A DNA stretch of 64,000 nt from Enoplolaimus lenunculus (GCA_030248215.1 JASANG010003398.1:34563-98562), one strand, 5' to 3'; counted from the stretch's first letter, positions 46,277 through 59,100 are shown. Notes: generated by a model not told the origin, from the letters alone. Numbers and translations are program-made.

Positions 46277-47283
46277 AAAATTGTGTTTAACAGAAAGTTA
46301 TTGAAGCATCGGATAAAAAATAGTTTGGCATTCTGCCGTGTTAACCTATTATATCTTAGAAGAAACGGATTTTATCGAACCATTTTTGGGCAAACGCTGT
46401 GCCTGAGGTGAATAACGGAACAGACCCGATTAAACACCATTCGAATCCGCTCTGTAACGTGAATGAAACATATATTATTTCAGTTTTCATTTTCAACAAG
46501 ATCACTGCCTCTATCACATTTACGCGATTACTGTTTGATGCATCTGAATAATTACGTAATTGTCAATGGTTTGACCGAAAACTGCGGCCGAAACGTTTCC
46601 CAGCGTTTGTCTCGAAGCTGATCTAGTCTTTTACTTGTAATACTTCGAGATACGTTTAACGTAACTGCGAACTGGTCAGATGCCTTTGCTCTATGATGTG
46701 TTGCTTCTAAGCGCACAGTTTCTACTTGCAGTTTATGTGGCATTTGGTATTGTCAAGTGTCAATTGGTTCAACTATTGATATGGTTACGAGAAGTAAGAG
46801 AGTATTTTAATTTAGATTTATGTACTGTTACGAATGACTATTTTTGATTTTACTTTTGTATATCGGTTGCGTTTAATTAGTGTATCTTTTCGGCTCAAAT
46901 TTTAACATCATTACGTCGAATTATTTATTGACACACGTCAGTCGGAAATATCCAGCGCTGAGTTTTTTGATCGTGTTCATAATTTAGTCGAAAAACAAAA
47001 CCAAGAGAATGGTTTGAACCATGACCTAAGGCAAAAAAACAAAATAACAAAAAAATTTTATTTTAAATTTTATTTCAAAAAATTTTTTTAAATAATTTTA
47101 CAAAAAATGTTGGCTAACGTTGTCCGAATCAGCGTTTGTTTCACAAACGTGGATGGTGAAAATCGAAGAAACCGAAAAACATTAATTAGCCAAAACAATT
47201 ACGATGTGCTGTATATTGTTTCGCTGTAGGCTGTTTTCAAAAAGTAATGATTGTATAATTTTAACATTAATTTTATTTTTCAG
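46277..47283. other. Upstream of NUS1-like exon; missing first exon expected here or farther 5'
   Basis: No hydrophobic, NUS1-like first exon could be found. A minus-strand ORF at 46552-46743 is unrecognised. A poly(A/T)-rich patch lies at 47030-47110. Confidence 0.35.
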
Positions 47284-48971
47284 GCGTCATGGCGGATTTT
47301 GTTGTTCTTGCTGCCACCAAAAATTTATTCAGTGCTAAAAATTCCTGAACATGTTGGCATAGCGATTTTCGAAGAAAACATATCAATGGAAGTGGTTGCT
47401 GAAATTGCAGTGTCGTTTTTGGCGTTTGGAGTTCAAAGGTGAGTAATAAATTTACTGTATATATTTGTGTATTAATTGCGAGTTTTTCCTCATTAAATAT
47501 TTAGTGCAACATAGGAAATTCTGATATTTTTTCAACTGTTCGGTTCCAGTATTACTATTACACTAGCGAAATTTAAGGATTGAACACGTATTGTTAAAAT
47601 AGCTGTTCAGTGGTCACTTTAAACACAGAAATACATACCAAGTCATTTCTTGATATAGTTTGAATTATCAAATTATCAGTAAGGGTTGTGCTATACTTTT
47701 GTTGAAGTCCGGCGCCGTCTATCAACCGTACGGCGCTGTCCGTCAACCGTACGGCGCTGTCCGTCAACCGTACGGCGCTGTCCGTCAACCGTACGGCGCT
47801 GTCCGTCAACCGTACGGCGCTGTCCGTCAACCGTACGGCGCTGTCCGTCAACCGTACGGCGCTGTCCGTCAACCGCACGGCGCTGTCCGTCATCCGTACG
47901 GCGCCGCTCGTTACCGTCCGTCGCCGTACGTTATCATACGTGTGTAATTTGCGTATCACTATGCACAGTAACAGACGACGCCGTACGGGTGACGGGCGGC
48001 GCTGTACGGGTTACGGGCGGCGCTGTACGGGTTACGGGCGGCGCTCTACGGGTTACGGGCCGCGCTGTACGAGTGACGGACGGCGCCGTACACGTGGCGA
48101 ACGGTGCCGCACGACGAGTATAGCGCCACCCCATCAGTTATTTTTCACTTTCGGGCTCAGTTTTCGGTATTTTCAAAAATCCGATGGCCACTTGCCAATA
48201 AGCCTTTACTTGTGAGACACGTCTCAAAATAGTGCCTACAGTTTAGGTGTAGCTTAAAGCTTTGCTACGACATATCTACAAGCGATGTGATGTGCGCTGT
48301 TGATTAACTAAATTTATCGGCGTATGTCTATGTGGAGTGCAAATCTTCGTACGTAGTGGTTTTTCTTGCACGTTTGTATGATTTGAACTTATTGTTTTAG
48401 GTTATCGTTGTTCGATCCAAAGGGTCAAATGCAAAATGTTGGTTCAGATTTAACGCGAACGGTATTACACCGATATAGAAACGGGAGCGATACGGTAAAC
48501 AGTAATGGTTTAGCGGAGCTTACTCCTGTCAAAATGTCAGCCGATGCAATTAGTATTACGTTTTTCTCTGCGTATGACGGTCACGCTGCACTAGTGCAAG
48601 TATGCAAAGATTTGGCTGTTGAATTAAAACAACGTTTATCTGCAAACGCAAATATGGGTACCATGTATGATACTGAAAATGTATTCGAACGCGGTATAGA
48701 TGTATTGCATAGCAGTATTCGTAAAGACTCAAATAGCAATAACTTAACAATTAGCACTGCATTGATTAATGATAGATTGAAGGAAATGGGCCATACCGAG
48801 CCGAATGCAGTTATTTGTTTTGGTTCGGTTAGCTCTGTTTGCGGACATCCGCCTTGGTCGCTTCGTGTTTGCGAATTATTACTCTATTCGAGCCATACTG
48901 CTTTTGGGGTCCGCGGTGTTGTTGATGCTCTACAGAGTTTTGGGCGACGAAACCAACGATTTGGTAAATAG
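47284..48971 (+). CDS. NUS1: NUS1/NgBR-like cis-prenyltransferase subunit (5' end missing)
   Basis: Two exons, 47284-47438 (ends phase 2) and 48401-48971 (stop TAG), encode the last 241 residues. Exon A reads KIPEHVGIAIFEE, then a helix ending FLAFGVQR; exon B continues LSLFDPKG, and the protein ends PPWSLRVCELLLYSSH ... NQRFGK. The C-terminal RxG motif (here R-F-G) and the PPW-x-LR segment are hallmarks of NUS1 among cis-prenyltransferases. NUS1 pairs with the DHDDS catalytic subunit at the ER to make dehydrodolichyl diphosphate for N-glycosylation (family knowledge). The N-terminal membrane segment is not identified. The hydrophobic WRILLFLLPP at the start of exon A may be its end. A short ATG ORF at 47107 could splice in but is unconvincing. 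The intron holds a 450-bp GC-rich foldback element. Confidence 0.82.
47683..48132. mobile_element. GC-rich foldback element of 21-bp units in NUS1-like intron
   Basis: GGGTTGTGCTATACTTTTGT to GAGTATAGCGCCACCCC; flanks ATCAGTAA and ATCAGTTA (7 of 8). Left arm: about 9 head-to-tail 21-bp units (CGTACGGCGCTGTCCGTCAAC); right arm: about 7 units inverted (CGGGCGGCGCTGTACGGGT). A 21-bp unit keeps all frames open, so the 145-codon and other ORFs here are spurious. Confidence 0.88.
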
Positions 48972-49635
48972 CGACACGTTAGGCCGCCGTACTTAGCTCA
49001 AATATGGTGATCTTTAAATGTTTAGAATATTGAATTTGGTCTTTGTTCAATGTGCATTGTGATGATTTTATTTTTGTTGCATCTGCTGTTTTTGTTGTTT
49101 TGTGTTATCCGGGTGTTGTTGTTGTCAAAGTAGCAATGTTTGTGAAATTTCTAACTTCACGTTTTGTTGGTTAGGCTGGCAGAACAGCGTCATATTAATA
49201 TGGAGATGATACTATACTTGTTGTTAATATTAATAATCACCCTTTTATGTCAACACAGTGCCTCTTCTGTTAATTGTCACCACTTTATGAAGGGTAAGAT
49301 GATTTGATTTTGGTTTCAGTAGGGATGACGAATACGCCTATATAGGAATACTATAATTTAATTGATGAATGACGTAATCATGCGTTGTCTATACGTATAT
49401 ATATATTCCATTATATGGTGTATTAAACTGTTACGATTTTCAATATTGAGTGGATATATCAAATGTTGGAAGTTTAAAAACAGTTATGTGAAAATATTCA
49501 GTTTTCTGCACGCGGCATAAAAATCTACGATGATCCTGCGCCGACCGCTCGGCGACCAGTCCACTTAAGCCGGGTACTGGTTATTTGGTTGAAAAGTTGT
49601 GCTACCCACTGGTGTACGGACGAAATGTTACACTG
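48972..49635. other. 3' flank of the NUS1-like gene
   Basis: AT-rich; no canonical AATAAA seen soon after the stop; no gene or repeat recognised. Confidence 0.35.
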
Positions 49636-49880
49636 CCAGGGCGGAAACGAATAGTAAAAATAATGCAAACGAATAGTGATCAAAATAACGAGAAACGGAT
49701 CCGCAATTTTTATTTCATATCGAACAATTGGACGCGTAATCTGTAATGATAAACTTTGAGGTACATATACGTGATGGTTTATAATTAATTTAGCATAAAA
49801 ATTGACAGAATATCCGGTGTTTCTATAACAGAAACAGACACTGATTTTTATCGGAAACGGATATCCGGTTACGGCCTGCA
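49636..49880. mobile_element. Probable CAGGG-ended hAT-like element
   Basis: CAGGGCGGAAACGAATAG to GGATATCCGGTTACGGCCTG, with GGAAACGG repeated near the ends. Related pieces at 50990-51058 and 55420-55560. Confidence 0.5.
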
Positions 49881-50250
49881 GATTTCAAATCCCCTGTGTA
49901 AGAGACCAGCAAAAAATTGAAAACTGTACCAACAGTACGAAAAAATTAATAAGACCGACGCCACTATAATTACGCACAGACGCAAAATTTAACTGCATGG
50001 GTGGGTGACGCAACCCAAACCTTACCCCGGAATGCTCATCAACTTGTAATCGCATTTTAGTCGTTGAAATATTTTTTCTTGAGACTACGGTTATTTGACT
50101 GAAAAGAAATTTGGCAGCTGGTTCCTGATCTTGAATGTAGTGATTTCGGCTACTGTGAAATTTAGACATGACGTGTTCAGTTTTGATTTAGTCCAAGCGT
50201 GCGGCTACTTTCTTTAAGATACAGTTCAGGCTTCAGCAGAGCTGTAAGTA

Positions 50251-50434
50251 CACTGCAAAAAATAGGAAGTCAAATTGACTCTCTGGGAAATAGGCTTTTC
50301 CTGACTACACAAACTGAGTCAAACAGTGAGTCGAATTTGACTCTGGCGGAGTCGAGTCGAATTTGACTCAATTTGTGTAGTCAGAAAAAGCCTATTTCCC
50401 AGAGAGTCAATTTGACTCCCTATTTTTTACAGTG
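50251..50434. mobile_element. Palindromic TA-type MITE, CACTGC ends
   Basis: CACTGCAAAAAATAGGAAGT to CCCTATTTTTTACAGTG, nearly self-complementary (GACTC/GAGTC-rich). TA at the left flank. Confidence 0.8.
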
Positions 50435-50989
50435 CAGGTAATGATTTCCTTACCCGGCCCGCACTTTTACTCATGGAAATTTTATTACCCGCGCAAAAAT
50501 ACTTTACCCGTTGCTCACCTTAACAACCGCCCTTATTTATTCTTTTGTGTCCAGAAAAACTTGTCAAATTTTTCGCTGCATTGATTCACAATTTTTTGGC
50601 CTTCGTTTACGTCACAATAGTGAAAATATTAGAAACGAGTAGTGACCAACCCATAGGGGTAGTAGCAAACTAACAATCCATTCATGTAGGTTGTGTCGAC
50701 CTTTTGCTAAATAACAAAACAGGTACCAAGCGCACAATTGGTGAACGTTAACGCCCCAAAAGATGTTTTATTTTTATGCCAACACAAGTATTAAGGTATG
50801 CAAATATTCAACAGACTATCTAAACACGTAAAGAAGACGTAGCAGATGCTCTGAAATTATTAAGATTATAGATGAATTTCGTAATTTTTATTTCATATCT
50901 AACAATTGCAGCATTTCTGTAATAAAGGATTGCGAGACATATATCTGATTTATTACTATTAATTTTGAGCGTAAAATTGCGGAATTTAC

Positions 50990-51058
50990 GGTATCTCTTA
51001 CAACGGAAACGGAAACGGACATCGATTTTTACTGGAAACAAATATTCGGTCGCACCTT
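50990..51058. repeat. Element end fragment
   Basis: ACGGAAACGGAAACGGACAT and AAATATTCGGTCGCACCTTG, like the right end of 49636-49880. Confidence 0.4.
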
Positions 51059-51081
51059 GAAATGACAAAAACGTGAATCAG

Positions 51082-51495
51082 TACTGTAGTGACCCAAATA
51101 CGAGGGGGGCTGACATTTATTTGGCCTCTTCAGAGGGTACCCAACTGTTATTCAGTTACGGACTGTTATTTATTTACAACCCACGTTCCGCCACCCTTCG
51201 TTTCTGATATATCCGGTGCTGCAATTATCCGTTGAATTAAACGTTCATTTGTTTTGTACCAAAACCTTGAGCGATAACGCAAGATTCTACTTAGGAATGT
51301 ACTTTCAAAGCTTAAGTATGCTTTAAACCTTCGAACTCTACTTTATTTGGTCATCGAGTCATTTATGCACTACAATTAGCGACCATTGACATTTATGGAC
51401 TCTAATTAAAATTTAGGGACTCTATCAGCTTACGGACTCTATTGATACAGACTTCTATTGATTGGGACTCAAAATGGGGACGCCCCTTATTACCC
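51082..51495. mobile_element. TACTGTAGTGACCC-family element, right end degraded
   Basis: TACTGTAGTGACCCAAATAC, GGGTACCCAACTGTTATTC, GATTGGGACTCAAAATGGGG; the terminal inverted copy is not visible. Confidence 0.65.
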
Positions 51496-51520
51496 CTTAC
51501 GTTAAACATCATAAAAACAT

Positions 51521-51710
51521 GGGCCCACGTTACTTTAAGGGGCGTCCAGATTTCTGGTAGGTCCATAAAAAAGTAGGTTTAGATTCTAGATTACATTTTC
51601 ATTTTTTGCTTACGCTTAGGCTTAGGAACATATTTTTGCAACGTTTAAGCAGGCTTAGGCTTAGGAATACGCTTAATCTACTTTTATGCCTGCTAAAATA
51701 ACATTGGCCT
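51521..51710. mobile_element. TTAGGC-core GGCC MITE (family T1)
   Basis: GGGCCCACGTTACTTTAAGG to GCTAAAATAACATTGGCC with blocks of CTTAGG and the TTTTTGCAACG spacer. Confidence 0.78.
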
Positions 51711-52213
51711 GGATCTTCAAGGGCTCCGAATTGTACTACATTGTAATGATATTTAGCATTTCATGCTTAACCAACTATAATTTGTCGTCTTATTCAACGG
51801 TTTTACACTGTTACTTACTACTGATTGATGTATGCTTAATTCTGTTTCATGTATATTTTTTCTTCTTTATGATAATGTATTTTATTGTAAAATAGTGTTT
51901 TAAAAAGTTTGAGTATATGCTTGTTCTAATGGTTGTTCGTAGCTTTGGCAACCAACAAATGTATAAGATAAAAGTTTGCTGGGCATAAATTGACAACTGC
52001 CGATGCAATCAACTATTAAATATTTCAGGCTACAATTGTTTTGACAAAATTTCAGTTTCGACTCGCCTTATATAAGTTAGTTTTTCAGCCTTTATGCTTG
52101 TTCCACTTCCTGGACGAAAATATTGGACTCAAGTATAGTAGGCACCGCCTATATATGATGCATTAAATATTTTTGTGCTAAGCGGAAAGTTTTAACTTTC
52201 GATAGTAATTTAT

Positions 52214-52592
52214 CAGTGGCGGATCCAGAATCTCGAAATGGGGGGGCCAAAATTTCACAGATAATAAACTTATTTTTGACTCATACTGTAGTGACTCAAT
52301 AAGAGGGGGTCCCGATTTTGAGTCCCAATTAATAGGAGTCCGTATCCCTAATAAGAAACCGTAAGCGGGTAGTGTCCTTAAACCCTTGTTTAGAGTTCAT
52401 AAATGTCTATTATCCCTAATTGTAGCGCATAAATTACTCCAGGGCCAAGAAACTTTAAAGCGTGCTTATACTATTGTGTATAAAACAGAGAAATAAACAG
52501 TGCAGAACAGCAATTGACACTATATAATTTTTGTCGAGATGCTGTTGGGGGGCACGGCCGGGGTGGCCCCCCCCCCCGTGAATCCGCCATTG
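52214..52592. mobile_element. hAT-like MITE, CAGTGGCGGATCC ends, with insert
   Basis: CAGTGGCGGATCCAGAATCT to GTGAATCCGCCATTG, with a perfect 8-bp duplication TAATTTAT (52206-52213, 52593-52600). Interior 52455-52545 matches 945-1035. A truncated TACTGTAGTGAC element (52284-52445) sits inside. Confidence 0.88.
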
Positions 52593-52597
52593 TAATT

Positions 52598-52665
52598 TAT
52601 ATATATATGTGTGTGTGTATATGTGTGTGTATGTGTGTGTTTGTGTGTATATATGTATGTATATG
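52598..52665. repeat. TG/TA microsatellite
   Basis: GTGTGTGTATATGTGTGTGTATG-type repeat next to the hAT-like element. Confidence 0.85.
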
Positions 52666-52735
52666 TTGGTTTCGCGGTTATTGACAAAATTATACATGAT
52701 CGACTAAACCGATGTCTTATTTTGTATCACTCTTG

Positions 52736-52937
52736 AGCCCATGGAAAGATCATGAGCGGAACATATTTCTGTGGTACTAGAAAAGAGTAAGCTTAATTTT
52801 TGGACTAATTTTTTTGCTTGGCTTATGCTTAGGCTTAGGCTTAGGCTTAGGAATATACTCATTCTTACGCTTAGGTTTAGGCTTAGGCTTAGCGATGTAC
52901 TTATACTACTGTTCCGCTCCTGTTCTTTACATTGGCT
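52736..52937. mobile_element. TTAGGC-core GGCC MITE (family T2)
   Basis: AGCCCATGGAAAGATCATGA to CTGTTCTTTACATTGGCT; flanks CACTCTTG/GACTCTTG (7 of 8). Core CTTAGGCTTAGGCTTAGGC. Ends about 260 nt upstream of the DEG/ENaC start codon. Confidence 0.8.
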
Positions 52938-53198
52938 GACTCTTGTGCGTATTTTCTTAAGTTTTGCAGTATTTATTTTAAGTCTTAAGGTTTCAATTAA
53001 AATTTCTGTTTGTCACTCGAACGTGCTGTTCTTTAATAGCTTACTTATGTTTCTGCAACGTAATCAATATTATAGATGCATTTATGTTTACAACAAAGCG
53101 GTTTCAGCTTTAAAATGCTTTATAAGAATAAAAAAAATCAACTTAAAGCTAACAGTTGTTGATCTGTGAATATAGAGCGCAATGTGTAGCGACTCGCA

Positions 53199-56100
53199 AT
53201 GAAGTATGATCAGCTGACGGATGAATTTGTCAACAACGTCGGTGCGGACGGTTTCGCTGACATCAAAACGCACAAACAATGCTCGTGTCGAGTATTTTGG
53301 ATTGTTCTCGTTATCATTGCATGGATTCTGGCATTCGCCCAATGCGCTTGGTTCATCATAAAATATTTGAAATTTGAAAAACAAACCGTTTATCAGTTGC
53401 ATTACGATTCAATGCTTCCGTTTCCAACGGTTACTGTATGTAATAATAATCCGATTCGGTTGTCTTGGGCAGACGAGTTTATAGTGCATATTGAAGACTC
53501 GCATGAAAAGTTAATGTACGAGCTGATGACGAAAGATGTAAGGAAACCAGCCATTTGAGTATTGGTCATGAACATTTTTATCGTTTATAAACTTCATTTT
53601 TCGGCCAAAGTTACTTTTAGGGCCGTAATAGTAGATTAAGCGTATTGCTAAGCCGAAGCCTAAGCGTTGCAAAAATGAGTTCCTAAGCCTAAGCATAAGC
53701 CTAAGCGTTGCAAAAGTATGTTTTTAAGCCTAAGTCTAAGACTAAGCCTAAGCAAAAAAATGTAGTGTAGTATGTAAGTATACTCATTTATAGACCCATC
53801 ACAAACCGGGACGGCCCTAAAAGTAACATGGGCCGATTTTTCTATGGTAAAAGTATGCGAAGTTGGTCGTGGCACTGAGTTGACTGGCGTTATATATTTG
53901 ATTGACCTTCTTTGACCAGTTTTCCGATCATAATTTATGAATCAGTGGTTTGGAGCTGTAAAATGTATCAAAAAATCGACTCAGCGGCTCGGGTTACGTC
54001 AGGCGATATACAGTTTGAAAGGCTTAGAAATTATTTTATTTGAACCGAAAAAGAAACCTCCAAATATTATATATAATCAGTTTGTTCAAAAATGTAAGTA
54101 TGGACTGTTTAGGAGAGGTTATGAGAAACTCAAATATGCAAAAATTTTCAAAATTCATCAATTTTGGGTGCGAACGCACATTTTTACAGTCAACAAAGTC
54201 AATTCCAGTGTGGCTTTTAAAGACTAAAAATTGAAATTAGAGTTCACCCGTAGAATTCCACCATAGTTAAACAAATTGTTCCAGTTTTCGTTGTTCGATC
54301 AACAACGGTACAGGTAATAAAGTGAACCGATAAGCTTGTTTTCATTTTATAGGAAATAAGTCAAGCATATTTCAACAACACCCAACTAGCAGGTAATTAT
54401 TATCTCGATTTAAACGATAGCTACAGTTCATTCGAATGGGAACAAATCAATACTTGGAACGAACCTTCGCAGTGGAACAGCGGTAACGCCGACGAAGCAT
54501 ATTTGATGGCAATTTCTGAAACTGACATGCCTGAGTATGACAAAGAGCGTCAAGAACAGAAAAATCGCGATTCGTTGTATAGAATGCTGTACGAAGCGCC
54601 AGGTGAAGCGAAAACTTCTGCTGGTCATCAACTCAGAGATATGCTTCTAGAGTGTAGCTGGAAGAAAGCACAATGCGGTCCGAGGTATGTAGTGCCGTCG
54701 ATGCTGCTACTGGATTAGGTTTGTTATACAAGGAACCTGTAAACTTTGACAGATTTGTATGCATCCTCAGGGATGAATGCAAAACAAGTTTATTGAATGC
54801 CCAGTTCAATTCCCTTCGTATTGCGTAAAAAATTTGCTAAATATAAATCCGAAAAACTGGTTCTAGTCGGACGGAATCTGTCGAGGGGGGTGCACCTTTG
54901 TGGCAAAGTAACCTCTTCTATGAACCAACCCCCTTCTAAATTTATTCTAGATCCGCCTCTGATTGTACGAGGTTATATTATCGTCGTAGGAACATTGGCA
55001 ATATTGTTTCGATGTTAATTGTTGCCCAGTTCAGGTTTCGAACAGTTGCGCAACATTTACGGTTAGGTTTTGGCTTACGTTTAGAAAAGGGTTTAAGCCT
55101 TTGCTTGAGCCTAAATTTATGGGAGGCGCTATACTTTACTTGAGCCGGATGCCGGCGCACGTCGCCTTCCACTACCACGTGCCGGCGTCCGGTGGCGGGC
55201 GGCGGCATCCGGGGGCGCTCGGTGAGTATAGGTCAACCCAAAGACTAACCTTTGTAGAGAAAGCGAACAAGGGCCGCTAGCTCATGCTAAGTTGGTTATA
55301 CGTTTCTTTTACCAGAATACGTTTTATCATTAGGAATTAACAAATACGAAGCTGCTGCTATATACACAGTTATTCAGTTTTTACAAAAATCCGCAAACTG
55401 GCCAAAATCATTAGTGTTGACCAGGGTATAACCGAATATCCGTTTCCGGTTCCGGTAAAAATCGGTTTCCGTTTCTGATTGTCATTTTTCGTATCCGTTT
55501 CTGTTATTTTGATCACTGCCCGTTTTAGTTTCCGTATTTAATCTGCGATTTTACACCCTAGAACTGACTCTTGTCTAACAACTTCTGTCTACGATGACCA
55601 TGAAATGAATTAATGTAGTGTTTTATGTGGCTTCAACTGAACGCCTTATGTGTATTGAGTATCATTTATTACGAATATATATCCTGTTTGGTGCTTGGTT
55701 TACTTCACTGGTATACGACAAATACACACCAAATCACCAATGCGGTCTGTCCTGTAAGCATACTTGACCAAATATCAACACGAAACATTTCAGCGATTTT
55801 TCACGCATATTCCATCCGTCATTCGGCAACTGTTACTCGTTCAACGCAGGTTGGATCGAACGAAATGGGACCAAAATAAAGCGCTCGATTCGAAATTCTT
55901 CGGTTGCTGGTCCAGAATCGGGTACAGTGAATAAAATGATCCATATTTCTTAGGTCAACAAAGCGACAAAACCTTTTGACAACCTATATTATATGCACCA
56001 TTCAGTTTGGCCTGTTCAATCCAAACCCCGTACTGTAGTGACCCGAATGAGAGGGGGGTCTTATTTGGCCTCTTCAGAGTGTACCCCCTCTTTTTCGGGT

Positions 56101-59100
56101 GAATACAGTACTAAGGCTAACACATGGTAAACCGGGAATAAATCTGGCTTCGCATTCAATCAGCGATGACGTATAAACTACAACAAAACCAAAACTGTTC
56201 TTAAGGGGCAATAGTTGTTTCATTGGGGTCTGAACATTTCCTGGCACTTTTTGGGAACGGGCCTTCTACCGTCACTACTTAGCTACGTTGCATTTTTTTG
56301 CGACTTTTCCAAATACGTTTCAAATCAATTATATTACAATTTGCGTTAACATATGTATTTCATAGTTGGTTGTTGCTTTTATTGACCTATGTAAAGATCA
56401 TGGGCGGAACGTTTTTCTGTATGACTAGAAAACAGTAAGCTTAAGCTTTAGACTAATTTTGTGTTTGGCTTAGGCTTAGACTTAGGAACAAACTCATTTT
56501 TACGCTTAGGCTTAGGAAGAAACTCGTTTTTACGCTTAGGCTTAGGCGTAGGCTTAGACATAGGCTTAGGAATATGCTTATAATACTGTTCCGCCCTTGT
56601 TCTTTACATTCGCCCTTTTATTGAACATTGAATGTTATTAAAAATTTAATTTCTTACAGTTTGAAAGAACTAAAACAGTATTAAAATGGTTTCCGTAAGA
56701 TTGATTATACATCGTAACCAGTCGTAACTACATGCATTGAGCGAAGCTCGAACATGCTTACTTGTTAATCAGTCTAGTTAAGTATTCCAACCTTATATAT
56801 AAAACACAAACGGATAGTTTGACCACTTTTTAATGACTATTCACTGATCGGTTTTGGAGGTTTATAGACAATCTTTAGTACTGAATTTGCTGTGTAACCC
56901 TAATAATCAGCGAAATAATTTAAAAAAAGTCCTAGCTTATGCTTAACTAATTAAGCTAATATGCAAGTTAGCCATTAGCAAACTATTTACTTATCGATTT
57001 TGAAGGTTTATAAACAATTTATTCCGATTGCTCGTGCCCAAAAACCCTCAGTTACACTAATACTTAGTGAAATAATTTAGAAAGTCCTAGTATAGCTTAT
57101 TAGCTATGCTAATATGCAAATTAGCTATTAGCTAACTAGTCAATTATCGGTTTTAAAGGCTTGTAGGAAATATCAGATTTCTCGCACAAGAAAACCTTCA
57201 GTACTGAATTTGATTGCTCATAACACTAATAATCAGTGAAATAATTTAAAAAAGTCCTAATTTAGGCTTAACTAATTAAGCTAATATGCAAATTAGCTAA
57301 GGTTACGACCCCAGGATTATAAGCTTTCAATCGAAAAAAAGTTTATCAAATTCGGTTCAGCGGTTTGTGAGATTCTCGAGTACAAAACATAAAACGTTTC
57401 GCGAAACTTTGAACTTCGCTCAATAATTTCTGGGTAGCACTGTCTACCAGACGTGATTTTTGTTGACTTCTGACCAGTCAATATCAGACTTAAGTCAATA
57501 ACAATTTTTAACTGAACGAGTCAAAAAATTTTCATAAACTATCACCCCCAAAGGTGTCAACTGCTTGATTGCAAAATTATGATCAGTAGCTCAAGATTAA
57601 TAGCGTCAACATCACTAGCCATTAATTATTTGGCATTAAAGCACCTGTTTATAACCTTCGAGTTCAGCCAGACCTGCAAAACTCAGTAAAATAGTAACTT
57701 GCACATCTCTGCCACTCAACTATTGACTATCCAGCCTAACAGACTGCAAACTTAGCTAATTTTAAGGTCTTACTCTAATGTTGTATGCTGAATCGTCCGA
57801 GTATTTACCAATGATTGCATTAACAAATGGATTTCGTATTGCAATTCATTCGCAATACGACGTGCCGTACATGGAAGATGTTGGTTCATCAGCGTCAGTT
57901 GGCTCTATGGTGACATATTCATTGCGAAGGGTAATAGATATATTGGCCAGTGTTACTTTTAGGGCCGTAACAGCAGATTAAGCTTATTCCTAAGACTAAG
58001 TCTAAGCCTAAGCGTTGCAAAAGCGTATTCCTGAGCCTAAGCCTAAGCATAATCCTAAACCTAAGCCTAAGTTTAAACCTAAGCCTAAGCGTTGCAAAAG
58101 GGTATTCCTAAGCCTAAGCCTAAACATAAACCTAAGCCTAAGCCTAAGCCTAAGCCTAAGCCTAAGCAAAACAATTCGTCTAAAGCTTAAATTGACTCTA
58201 TTATAGCCCCTTCGGGAAACGATCCAACCCTGTTCTAGACATGGGCCTTTATATTTATGTAAACATTTATTTATATACAGTATGTATATATGTATATATA
58301 AATATATATTTATGTTTGTATATACATATATTTATATATATAATATATGTATCTATCAGTATCTTCCTATATATCTATCTATATTCAGTCAGAACTAAAC
58401 CGCTTATCACGTCCGCACAATCCCGAAGGCTGCGGCGAAGGCATTGGATTTCCTATTTCAAATATTCAAAAGCTGTGGCCGATTGCAAATTACACCCAAA
58501 CCGCGTGCATTAAAATGCTCTATCAACGTCAAGTATTAAAATCGTGCAATTGTGTTGATCCTTCGGTGTATGTTGAGCCCATTTACGATAGCTGCGATAA
58601 AACTATACCTGACCATAGTAAGTTTGGCCCCCATGTTACTTTAAGGGGCGTCCAGGTTTCTGGTGGGTCTATAAAAGTGTAGGATCAGATTCTGGATTAC
58701 GTGTTTTTGCTTAGGCTTAGCCTTAGGCTTAGGCTTAATAGGCTTTAAGAATACGTTTTTGCAACGCTTAGGCTTAGACTCAGGCTTAGACTTAGGCTTA
58801 GGAATACGTTTTTGCAACGCTTAGGCTTAGTAATTGAAAACATCAAAACTTTTTGTGCTACAGTGGCCGATATAATACATACTGTAGCAAGCGCACTGAA
58901 GCTAAAACGATTCAGTATTCGGGTTAATGAATACAAGTAAGCTTCAGTGCGCGCCAGGCTGCCCCTTGAAGTGTTACCTGGTGTACGCATGACTGTGTTG
59001 AACTTGTATAATATATAAAGTAAATTTGTTTTGAGTTGTATATTACATGGAAAAAAATAAATTGAAATCTTGATGCAAACAGCAAAATTTCAATTTAAAC

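Noticed and set aside
46552-46743. Minus-strand ORF with a helix-turn-helix-like segment
   Set aside because: Too short and without recognisable transposase or DNA-binding signature beyond general basic character.
47594-48215. ORFs of up to 145 codons with 7-residue repeats
   Set aside because: A 21-bp tandem unit keeps several frames open on both strands; no start, splice or family support.
53660-53875. Leu-Arg repeat ORFs (RLRLRLRN, SLSLSLSL)
   Set aside because: Translations of TTAGGC/CCTAAG blocks; similar artefacts occur at 52771, 58015 and 58745.
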